From: JOPF133 sp052144935
GTDB taxonomy: Bacteria > Acidobacteriota > Terriglobia > Bryobacterales > Bryobacteraceae
Reading direction: 5' to 3'
Assembly (NCBI GenBank): GCA_052144935.1
Contig: JBKQPR010000338.1
Location: forward strand, 1-15,548
DNA length: 15,548 nt
A program made the position numbers and the translations under genes. Of this stretch, positions 1 to 6,213 are shown in pieces; the stretch's first letter is position 1, and the number at the start of each line of letters is the position of its first letter. The notes beneath the pieces are model-generated. The model was not told the DNA's origin, did no database searches, and saw nothing but the letters and a program-made list of their open reading frames with translations.

Positions 1-401
1 CGGCGCGACGGGCGCGGTAAGGCCTCGGATGCCAGTGCGGAGTTCATCCTGCCAACCGGAGCGGCCCTCTCGCCCGATGCCGCGTGGGTCTCGAACGTCC
101 GGCTCGCTCAGCTCTCCAAGGAGCAGAAGCGGAAATTTCCGCCGGTGTGTCCGGAGTTTGTGATCGAAGTGATGTCCCCCAGCGACCGCCTCAAGGCCGC
201 CCAGCAAAAAATGGAAGAGTGGATGCGCGCCGGCGTCGATCTCGCGTGGCTGATCGATGGGGACGCCCGGACGGTGTACATCTACCGGGCTGGACAGGCT
301 GGAGCAGAGACACGGACCGGCATCCCCGCCCTCGCCGGCGAAGGTCCGGTGGCCGGCCTCGAACTCGATCTCATCTCACGGCTATCTGGGAAGGCCTGTA
401 G
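1..401 (+). pseudogene. Uma2-family endonuclease, 3' part, frameshifted at its last codons
   Basis: The gene runs in from the left edge in frame 1, so the N-terminus is outside the window. The visible part matches the Uma2 (DUF820, PD-(D/E)xK-like) family: LSPDAAWV with the metal-binding Asp, then CPEFVIEVMSPSD with the catalytic Glu, then K in QQKMEEWMRAGVDLAWLID and a VYIYRAGQ strand. Family members act as putative restriction-like nucleases, often in many copies per genome. After LELDLIS (about 378) frame 1 continues without homology to a stop at 684, while frame 3 gives A-I-W-E-G-L and a stop at 399-401, the usual family ending. Restoring one base near 379-383 would give LDLISRAIWEGL. I therefore read a 1-base loss close to the end. 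The family call is firm; whether the altered tail destroys activity is unknown. Confidence 0.8.
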
Positions 402-636
402 GTTGTCCTGCGCCCGCGCAGGTTGCAGGCGCCACCCTGGCGCCGGCCCGCAGGTTTGTGATCTACGGTGGCGCCGGCCAAGCCGGCTTTTGGTGGAAGT
501 GGCTGGCGGCTCGTCCCGAGCTGGCCGGCGGGAGCAGCCGCCGCTCCGGCGATTTCGGCGATGTCACGGTGGTGTTGTTCTCGGAGCGGAGCCTGGCAAG
601 CCTGGCGGGCCGGTAGCGCCAGACGGTGGCAATCCT

Positions 637-652
637 GTACACTACGGTGTAC
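637..652 (+). promoter_or_regulatory. Hairpin with UACG tetraloop upstream of the 681 gene
   Basis: GTACAC-TACG-GTGTAC is a perfect 6-bp inverted repeat whose loop, in RNA, is a C(UACG)G tetraloop of the very stable UNCG class. It ends 28 bases before the TTG start at 681 and has no following T-tract, so it is more likely a leader structure or operator than a terminator. The rest of 402-680 holds no gene I can support. Confidence 0.35.
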
Positions 653-680
653 GCGCATCTGAATTGAAAGAAGCCGGTTT

Positions 681-1400
681 TTGAATCTGAAACTGACAGC
701 CGGGGCTGTGTGTGCCCTCTTTACCCTTCTGTGCGGAGTCTCGCGTGCGCAAGAAGCCATCGCCGCCCAATCCCCCGCAGCGGCTGCCGTAGCCGCTACC
801 GCACCCGCACCCGCGGCCCCTCCCGCGCCGGAGGCCAAGCCGGACACCGACAACAGCGCCACCACCGACACCACCGGTGCACCAGCCACCGCTTCCAAAC
901 CGCAAAAGCCATTTTTCAAGAGGATGTGGACCGTGCAGGCCATAACCTCCACCCTGCCCGGCGCAGTGTTGCAACAGGTGCACGATTGGCCCAGCGAATG
1001 GGGCAAGGACCGCCTCGGTTTCGAAAAGCGGGTAGCTTCCCTGTACGGCCAATTCGTCATCGGGCTGGTGATCGAAGATGCCGTGCGCACCATCCATCCC
1101 GAGGACACCCGCTTTCACCGCCTGGGCAAAGGCGGCTTGTTCCCGCGCTTCGCCCATGTGGTCACCGATACCGTAACGGCGCGCCGTCCCGACGACGGCG
1201 GGCGTACCATGGCGTTCTCACTGCCTGCCAACGCGTACGGCAGTTGGGCTATCGCCACCCTGTGGAGTCCGCGGGAATACCGCAACGTCGACTCTATCCT
1301 CGTGTGGGGAACCGCCGGGATGGGAACGATGGCGATAGGCAATCTCTTCCGCGAATTCGGCCCCGATATGCTCTCCGTCTTCCATAAGAAGAAGCAGTAA
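681..1400 (+). CDS. Secreted conserved acidobacterial protein of unknown function
   Basis: The protein has 239 residues. A TTG start at 681 is used because an in-frame stop at 660-662 excludes longer forms and because it gives a clean signal peptide (MNLKLTAGAVCALFTLLCGVSRAQ, cleavage near residue 24). A weak AAAGAAG ribosome site lies 7 bases before it. Residues 25-75 are an Ala/Pro/Thr-rich linker. The remainder is a compact domain with FEKRVASLYGQFVIGLVIEDAVRTIHPED, then TARRPDDGGRTMAFSLPANAYGSWAIATLWSP and a C-terminal NLFREFGPDML. I recall similar exported proteins in Solibacter-like genomes, without an assigned role. It lies 24 bases before the next gene in the same direction and frame, probably as one transcript. 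Hydrophobic stretches near residues 112-122 and 205-220 could associate with membrane, but this is uncertain. Confidence 0.75.
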   Translation: MNLKLTAGAVCALFTLLCGVSRAQEAIAAQSPAAAAVAATAPAPAAPPAPEAKPDTDNSATTDTTGAPATASKPQKPFFKRMWTVQAITSTLPGAVLQQVHDWPSEWGKDRLGFEKRVASLYGQFVIGLVIEDAVRTIHPEDTRFHRLGKGGLFPRFAHVVTDTVTARRPDDGGRTMAFSLPANAYGSWAIATLWSPREYRNVDSILVWGTAGMGTMAIGNLFREFGPDMLSVFHKKKQ

Positions 1401-1424
1401 ACTGGGCAGGGGGAGTTTCCGGTC

Positions 1425-2417
1425 ATGCAGCTCGGTGGACAAAAGCCGTCTTTAGGAGTGGTTTTCGACTGCGATATGGGAGCCATTGGCGACGCTCTGG
1501 CGTTAGCCATGCTTTTCGGTTTCCAGGGCAAGAACGAATCCCGTGTGATTTCGGTGAGCATCACGCGCGCGAGTCTCCCGGCGGCAGCCTTCACCGAGGT
1601 GCTCACGCGCTTCTATTTGGGCGATCCCGGCCCCTTCGGTCCGGGGAATCTGCCCATCGGCGTAACCGAGGGCGGCAAACTCCGCGACGATCCCCCCATG
1701 ACCGCCGCGGTGCTCTCGCGCCAGACCGCCGAGGGCAAACCGCAATACCCCAGCAGCATCCGGAAATGGAACGACACGGCCGATCCCGCGGCCCTGATCC
1801 GCAACGCTTATACCGCCCAGTTCGATCAAAACGCCATCACCGTGCTGGCGGGTCCGGCCACCAACCTGGTCGCGACCTTGGCGCTGCCTGGCGCGAAGGA
1901 TCTGATCTCCCGCAAATCGCGCTACCTGGTGGCGGCGCTGGGCACATTTCCCGACGGACCGCCCGACCCCGCCGCGCAGGCCGACCTCGCCGCAGCCAAG
2001 GCGCTCTTCACCGATTGGCCGGGGCCCATCGTGGCGGCGGGCGCCGAAGTGGGAGCGGCGCTGCCCTTCCCCGGCGCCAGCATCGACAAGGACTTCGCCT
2101 GGTCGCCGGCGCATCCCCTAGCGGATGCCTATCGCGCCGTGAAACCGATGCCCTACGACGCCGTGTCATCGGCTCTGGCAGCCGTCCTCTATGCCGTTCG
2201 CCCGCAGGAGACTTATTTCAAACTGTCGGAGCCGGGCGCCCTTTCCGTACTGGACGACGGCCGCCTGCGATTCACGCCCTCGCCCGATGGGAAGCACAAA
2301 TACCTGATCGCCGACCCCGCCCAGAAGGACCGCGTGACGCAGGCTTACACCGAGCTGGCGAGCACCAAACCGGTGCCGCGCCGGTCCTTCCGGCCCACGC
2401 AGAAGAAGCAGGAGTAG
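1425..2417 (+). CDS. Nucleoside hydrolase-like protein with degenerate metal site
   Basis: The protein has 330 residues and starts at ATG 1425, 9 bases after a good ribosome site (AGGGGGAG). The fold family is inosine/uridine-preferring nucleoside hydrolase, which cleaves the N-glycosidic bond of nucleosides using a Ca2+ held by an Asp cluster. The evidence is GVVFDCDMG..GDALALAML at residues 11-30, and NAITVLAGPATNLVATLALPG matching the central 'ITLVATGPLTNLA' strand of the family. PYDAVSSALAAVLYAVRP is followed by FKLSEPGALSVLDDGRLRFTP, as in acidobacterial relatives I recall. The usual DxDxG..DDA motif is altered: the first Asp of the DD pair is Gly22 and the loop is shorter. Activity is thus doubtful, and a binding or altered-substrate role is possible. 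No signal peptide is seen. It is probably co-transcribed with the secreted protein upstream. Confidence 0.75.
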   Translation: MQLGGQKPSLGVVFDCDMGAIGDALALAMLFGFQGKNESRVISVSITRASLPAAAFTEVLTRFYLGDPGPFGPGNLPIGVTEGGKLRDDPPMTAAVLSRQTAEGKPQYPSSIRKWNDTADPAALIRNAYTAQFDQNAITVLAGPATNLVATLALPGAKDLISRKSRYLVAALGTFPDGPPDPAAQADLAAAKALFTDWPGPIVAAGAEVGAALPFPGASIDKDFAWSPAHPLADAYRAVKPMPYDAVSSALAAVLYAVRPQETYFKLSEPGALSVLDDGRLRFTPSPDGKHKYLIADPAQKDRVTQAYTELASTKPVPRRSFRPTQKKQE

Positions 2418-2456
2418 CACGATCTGAGCCTGGACGGGCGGTTGGTCGCGTTGCTC

Positions 2457-2483
2457 GGCTCGCACGGCTCGAACGGCTCGCAC
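2457..2483. repeat. Three tandem 9-bp units
   Basis: Three head-to-tail copies of GGCTCGMAC (CAC, AAC, CAC variants) lie in the spacer after the nucleoside hydrolase-like gene. This is a short simple repeat with no visible function. Confidence 0.6.
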
Positions 2484-2491
2484 CGCCTATT

Positions 2492-2509
2492 GACAGCCGG
2501 GGGGCTGTC
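2492..2509 (+). terminator. GC-rich hairpin after the 681-2417 gene pair
   Basis: GACAGCC-GGGG-GGCTGTC is a perfect 7-bp inverted repeat with a 4-base loop, 74 bases after the stop at 2417 and before the convergent DUF3800 remnant. No T-run follows, so intrinsic termination is plausible but not certain. It could instead be a dispersed repeat. Confidence 0.4.
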
Positions 2510-2578
2510 CCGTCAGAATGGAAAGTGCCGGGAGTGCGTCACCCGTCACGTTGGGACTACGGTCTCACCCGGCGTCTC

Positions 2579-3332
2579 TCAAACCCAGCCCTCTTTGGGA
2601 AAGCGTACCAATCCGTATCCGTCCACGATTCCCTTTGGCGACCTTCTGAACGATGGCTCCGCCATTTGATACCACCGGTCGTCGTTCCGCTCAAATTTCC
2701 TCCAAACTGCGCCGGCAACCAGGTCGGCCAGTTGAATCCCAACGCTCATGTTGGATGGATGGACGAACAGCCCCTCGATGAGGTTCCGGTAATTCGAGAT
2801 CGATTTCCCGCTCGAGTAGAGCAACTTCTGATGATGGAGCCGGAAGCGATGGTCGTCTTCCGCGCCTCGGTGGTCGGTGACCACAATCCCATATTCGGCC
2901 TTTTTCTTGGCCTTTGAGAGGTCCTGGGTAGTACTGAAACCGCTCAGAAACGGGCTTGTACGTCCCGAGGTACAGATCCTCCCTCGTCTGGATAGAGGGC
3001 AGAGCAAACGCTGCTTCGACGGACGCGACGCAGACGATCGATCGAACGGCCTTGTGGTTTGTGAGGATGCGGTAAATTTCCTCTCGAACGGAATCCCGCT
3101 CAGGCTGGCTGAGCTTCCGCATGGGGTTCGCATCGTCATCGTTGCCCGGCGCGAAGTACCGCCATTTCAGCTCGCCCCGTAACCGGCGGCGCACCTTCAT
3201 TCCCATCAGGGCGTCGCGGACCGAATGCCAGTGGTCTTCCGGTATGATTACGCCGCCGATCACGAAGTACTTGTTCTTGGGCTTGTCCGGGCTCGGTGGG
3301 ATACCGGACTCGTCGACGAAGAGGATATGCAT
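2579..3332 (-). pseudogene. DUF3800 protein, disrupted by one frameshift
   Basis: Two minus-strand frames join into one roughly 250-residue DUF3800 protein. The first, from ATG 3332, has MHILFVDESG, KYFVIGGVIIP, LRGELKWRYF and ends with similarity at YKPVSERFQYY. The second continues with QDLSKAKKKAEYGIVVTDHRG, HHQKLLYSS, LIEGLFVHPSNMSVGIQLADLVAGAVWRKFE and ends at 2579. DESG, DHRG and QLAD are the conserved acidic motifs of this RNase H-like family; its members lie near mobile and defence genes and have no settled function. The break falls in a CCC run of the coding strand (+ strand GGG, 2926-2928), and dropping one C gives YYQDLSKA. It starts 11 bases after the stop of the PIN remnant on the same strand. 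A sequencing indel at the homopolymer cannot be excluded. Confidence 0.8.
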
Positions 3333-3343
3333 CGATAGATGGT

Positions 3344-3590
3344 CTACTGCTTTCCAAGCCTAGACTTTGCCGAGTGCCGGCCGCGGCGCTTGGGCATCGC
3401 CCGAAGCGCGGCAGTCGCTGCTCGATCGACCGGCTCCAGTAACGCAACAGGGACTTGCCGGAACTGCGCCGTAGCCGCCAAGCCTCTGTCAAAAGTGACC
3501 AGGTGCGCGCCAGCCGCCTCGGCGAATCCGACCAGATAGCAGTCGGCGATCGCTTTCGTCGCCGGCTGGAGCGAAAACGGCGCCAGTCCG
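3344..3590 (-). pseudogene. C-terminal remnant of a PIN-domain (VapC-like) toxin
   Basis: On the minus strand, QPATKAIADCYLVGFAEAAG followed by AHLVTFDRGLAATAQ matches the last part of PIN-domain ribonucleases. The Asp of 'TDAYL' (here ADCYL) and of 'TFDRG' are two of the acidic residues that hold Mg2+. The open frame continues upstream to 3685, but the translation before about 3590 does not look like PIN, and the N-terminal half with the first catalytic Asp is absent. The protein ends with a basic tail (MPKRRGRHSAKSRLGKQ). No antitoxin is nearby. It precedes the DUF3800 gene by 11 bases, so the two may once have formed one operon. I am confident of the family and of the missing 5' part. Confidence 0.7.
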
Positions 3591-4069
3591 CCGCCAGCGC
3601 CAGCTTCGCCTACGTGTCCGACGACGGCTGCGTCGAGAACGAGGTTATAGTGTTCGCCAACCAAACCACGGCGGTTGCGGACCAAGCGGGCACGGCCGCG
3701 AAGGTCATGTATTCCCGATCCCGGTACGACTATTGCGAGGATTCCGATCTGGGCACGGATGTGGGCACCAGCCTGCGGCCGGCATTCTCGGGAGATTTAA
3801 ACCGGGCCGCGCTGAATGCCACGATCAACGGGACTACGGCTTCGGGTTCGCCGGTCACGGTGTCGTTTGCGTTGGTGTGGGAGGGCAAGGGCGGCATCAC
3901 GCACCAGGCGGGCCGTCCGCCAAACACCCGCTCCGGCAGCACCAAGGCGATTGGCATTGAGAACCTGAGCCGCAACGCCGTGGTCAGCGGGACCATGGAC
4001 GGGCAGAATATTTCCGACGCGACGGTTAGCGCTAGCCTGCACACAACCCGGAAGACGGCTTCCAAGTGA
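3590..4069 (+). pseudogene. C-terminal part of a secreted-type beta-rich protein, 5' end lost
   Basis: The plus frame from about 3590 to the stop at 4069 gives roughly 159 residues of protein-like sequence: SFAYVSDDGCVENEVIVFA, then SGDLNRAALNATINGTTASG, VTVSFALVWEGKGG and RNAVVSGTMDGQN. Alternating polar and hydrophobic residues and the 'WxGxG...SR.A..SGT..G' pattern recall beta-rich exported proteins of unknown function in Acidobacteria and Actinobacteria. The frame stays open upstream to 3455, but that stretch is antisense to the PIN gene, so the start and any signal peptide have been lost. Expression would depend on a chance upstream start. The product is unnamed; the truncation is inferred from the abrupt change at the PIN boundary. 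Confidence 0.55.
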
Positions 4070-4085
4070 TTCGGGCGGGCTCACA

Positions 4086-4186
4086 TTCACCGCGGAGACA
4101 CGGAGAACACGGAGGAAGCGCGGAGAAGCAACTTATTCTTGCCTTTCTCCGCGCTTCCTCCGTGTTCTCCGTGTCTCCGCGGTGAA
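4086..4186. repeat. Perfect 42-bp inverted repeat (dispersed palindromic element)
   Basis: The arms at 4086-4127 and 4145-4186 are exact reverse complements over 42 bases, around a 17-base AT-richer spacer (4128-4144). Each arm is itself made of degenerate CGGAGA/CGGAGG units every 8-9 bases, beginning TTCACCGCGGAGACACGG. Similar 'CGCGGAGACACGGAG' palindromes occur as high-copy intergenic elements in Acidobacteria and other soil bacteria, as far as I recall. It lies between the ends of two converging genes (4069 on +, 4200 on -). As RNA it would form a long hairpin and could stop transcription both ways. It encodes no transposase, so if mobile it moves in trans. Confidence 0.9.
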
Positions 4187-4199
4187 ATGCCAACGCCCC

Positions 4200-5546
4200 T
4201 CACCGACTCCCGCTCTTCGCTATTTCGACCGCGTACACGTGTACCGGTCCCAACATATTCGACCGGAAAACCACCCATTTCATGTCCGGCGAAAACGTCA
4301 CGTTGGGCTCCAGCCGGTAGTCGTGTTTGCTCATGTTTACCAGCCGCTCCGCCTGGAAGAAGCCCGTGTCGATCAGGTCGTCGGAATTCGCGGCCTTGAC
4401 CCCCGCCACGTCCGGCACGCGCTCGGGCCGGAACAGATAGATCCATTTGCCGTCCGGTGCGCGCGCCACCATCTCGCTGTCGCCGCCGTCTCCCGCAAAC
4501 AGCGTCCCGTCGGGCGATACGTTGAAATGTACCGACCATTCATTTTGCTGCAGGTGATACCAGGTGCGCTTGCCCGTCGCTATCTTATAGCCGGCCAGCC
4601 AGAAATCCTGGCCGCGCGGAGTCTGCAGGTCGTACCAGATCGTGGCGCCATCCGACGAGAAGAATTCGTGGCCGGCAATCTCCATATTCATCGTGCGGGT
4701 GTGCATCTTCGTCAGGCCGGTGCCGTCGGCGTGGATCGTCCAGATGCGGTCTACCTCGTGCCACGTGCCCTCGTGGCAGAACATGATGAGGTTGGGATCG
4801 GCCGGCGAGAATTGCAGATGCCCCAGCCACTCGTGCTCTCGATGGATCTCCTTCAGTTCACCCGTCTTGGTATTCACCGTAAACAGGACGCGCGGCGCTC
4901 CGGCGCGCGTGGCCATCAACGTGTTGTGCAACTGCAGATCCTTGGCATCCGCGTAGGTCATCGGTTTGCCGTCCGCGCCGACGGCCGCGTAGTTAGGCTG
5001 GCCAAAACGCGCGTTGGCGCCAGGCAGCCGGTTGGCCGCCGGCCTGCTTGGAGTGGCGCCGTCCACATAAGTGCCCAACAGAAGAGTCTCATCCGCATTG
5101 AGGGACGAGACATTCCGTCCCGGCGGTAATTTGACCACCTCGCGGGTCGCCCCCGTATCGACATTGGTGGCGTATACGATGGCTCCGCTGGAATTGCGTC
5201 CGCCCGCCGCGCCGGCCTCACCGCCCGCGAGGCGCTTGGTGTAATAAACATCGCCCGTCTTGTGACCCGCCACCATCACCGACACAGGACCGGCCACCAG
5301 CGGTTTGACTTCGCGGGTCGCCAGAGTAATGGTCGCGATGCCGCCACCGGCGGTGGTGACGATCAGTTTCTTGCCGTCGGCCGTATAGGCGTTTTGATTG
5401 AAGTACAGGCTCTGGGTGCCGTCTTCGCGGGAAAGCCGGATCACGCGATGGCCGGTGTCCGGATCGATCCATTCGGTTGGCAGCGCCGCCTGCGCGGACA
5501 GCATCCGCGCCGCGGCGAGCGTGAGAAGTAAAAGATGGTGCGTCAT
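4200..5546 (-). CDS. Oligogalacturonate lyase-like protein, PL22 family, exported
   Basis: The protein has 448 residues from ATG 5546. This start is chosen over ATG 5582 because it opens directly with a signal peptide (MTHHLLLLTLAAARMLSAQA, cleavage near 20-21). PL22 (Pectate_lyase22) enzymes are seven-bladed beta-propellers that split short pectin oligomers by beta-elimination. Supporting blocks are GHRVIRLSREDGTQSLYFNQ (33-51), NAYTADGKKLIVTT, GHLQFSPADPNLIMFCHEGT (242-261), HEVDRIW, AGHEFFSSDGATIWYD (291-306), SVHFNVSPDGTLFAGDGG (338-355) and the C-terminal VTFSPDMKWVVFRSN. His258, His293 and His340 fit metal or catalytic positions. The family ligand motif I remember as Q-x-x-H-x-H appears here as Q-N-E-W-S-V-H, so one His ligand seems absent. 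It may act on a different uronide. Confidence 0.8.
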   Translation of the reverse strand: MTHHLLLLTLAAARMLSAQAALPTEWIDPDTGHRVIRLSREDGTQSLYFNQNAYTADGKKLIVTTAGGGIATITLATREVKPLVAGPVSVMVAGHKTGDVYYTKRLAGGEAGAAGGRNSSGAIVYATNVDTGATREVVKLPPGRNVSSLNADETLLLGTYVDGATPSRPAANRLPGANARFGQPNYAAVGADGKPMTYADAKDLQLHNTLMATRAGAPRVLFTVNTKTGELKEIHREHEWLGHLQFSPADPNLIMFCHEGTWHEVDRIWTIHADGTGLTKMHTRTMNMEIAGHEFFSSDGATIWYDLQTPRGQDFWLAGYKIATGKRTWYHLQQNEWSVHFNVSPDGTLFAGDGGDSEMVARAPDGKWIYLFRPERVPDVAGVKAANSDDLIDTGFFQAERLVNMSKHDYRLEPNVTFSPDMKWVVFRSNMLGPVHVYAVEIAKSGSR

Positions 5547-5672
5547 AGCGTCTACCTGGCCTTCCGAAAACCGATCCGCCACAACCCGCGCGCCGAATCC
5601 GGTATCCCACGGCGGGAGCCGCCCACAGTGTGACGGCCGCCACAGCCGGCGCGGAAGCTCTTTCCGGGCGAT

Positions 5673-6038
5673 CTACTTCCCAGCGGCCTTCTTGGCTTCG
5701 GCACGCTTCAGCGCCCACCGCCTTTTGGTGGCGGCCACGATTGCCTTCCTGCCGGCGGCAGAGAGCTTCCGCTTGGGTTTTGACGGTTCCGGCGTGGCTG
5801 GAACGTGCGGCTCGGACTCTCCCCGGACCTTTGCCCATCGCTGTCGTTGTGCTTGCCGCATGCGCCGTCGAGTGGCCGCGGAGAATTTCTTGCGCTTGCG
5901 GTTGGACGGTTCCGGGCTTTCTGCGGGGCCAGACAAGATTGCCCGGAGTTCGCCGATCTGGTGGTCGATCCGGATCTTCTCTGCTTCGTAGCCTTCAATG
6001 GCGGCGGTGATGATCTCGTGAGTAAGTTTTATCGGCAT
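5673..6038 (-). CDS. Small basic protein with duplicated SAA.R..I..A...RWA motif
   Basis: The protein has 121 residues from ATG 6038, chosen because MPIKLTHEIITAAIEGYEAE is a sensible start and the longer frame upstream is not protein-like. Residues 1-37 form an amphipathic helix or short coiled coil ending IDHQIGELRAILSG. Two copies of a basic motif follow: KRKKFSAATRRRMRQAQRQRWAKVRG (about 48-73) and KRKLSAAGRKAIVAATKRRWALKRA (about 89-113), joined by a Pro/Glu linker. Many bacterial proteins carry one such 'SAAGRxRIAxAQRARWAK' block, and a nucleic-acid-binding or nucleoid role is likely from charge but not proven. A 7-bp inverted repeat lies just upstream. The gene is divergent from the GH2 gene. 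Confidence 0.65.
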   Translation of the reverse strand: MPIKLTHEIITAAIEGYEAEKIRIDHQIGELRAILSGPAESPEPSNRKRKKFSAATRRRMRQAQRQRWAKVRGESEPHVPATPEPSKPKRKLSAAGRKAIVAATKRRWALKRAEAKKAAGK

Positions 6039-6045
6039 GTGGGTG

Positions 6046-6063
6046 TGTAGGACACATCCTACA
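6046..6063. promoter_or_regulatory. Inverted repeat in the divergent intergenic region (candidate operator)
   Basis: TGTAGGA-CACA-TCCTACA is a perfect 7-bp inverted repeat with a 4-base centre, 7 bases upstream of the start codon of the basic protein (minus strand). It lies in the spacer shared with the GH2 gene. Its position suits an operator or a 5'-leader hairpin controlling the minus-strand gene; the regulator is unknown. Confidence 0.45.
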
Positions 6064-6117
6064 TCTTGCCACACGAAAGGACTATCGCCTAGCCCCGCAT
6101 CGGAGGAAGTACTAAGA

Positions 6118-6213
6118 TTGAGGTTCGGCTGCCGCTGCCCGGTGTCGAGCGGAAATGGACTCCACCTGTTTATGCGGCCGGGCAAGGCTCCGGACGATGG
6201 GAGATGGACATGA
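6118..6213 (+). CDS. Possible 31-codon leader peptide overlapping the GH2 start
   Basis: A TTG codon at 6118 lies 10 bases after a strong GGAGGA ribosome site (6102-6107) and opens 31 codons ending in TGA at 6211-6213. That stop overlaps the ATG at 6210 as ATGA, the classic geometry for translational coupling. The peptide (MRFGCRCPVSSGNGLHLFMR then PGKAPDDGRWT) matches nothing I know. It could be chance in GC-rich DNA; the ribosome site and overlap are the only support. Confidence 0.2.
   Translation: MRFGCRCPVSSGNGLHLFMRPGKAPDDGRWT

Noticed and set aside
402..616. Plus-frame peptide RFVIYGGAGQAGFWWKWLAA after the Uma2 gene
   Set aside because: It looks somewhat protein-like but has no start, no family match and an early stop; not enough to call a gene.
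371..1108. A 245-residue minus-strand frame over 371-1108
   Set aside because: Antisense to the secreted protein gene with its Ala/Pro linker; no motif or start signal.
4086..4186. CRISPR-like repeat reading of the palindrome
   Set aside because: Only one inverted pair with a 17-base spacer; there is no array of direct repeats and no cas gene.
4182..5129. A 315-residue plus-strand frame over the PL22 gene
   Set aside because: Antisense shadow; the minus strand has the PL22 blocks and signal peptide.
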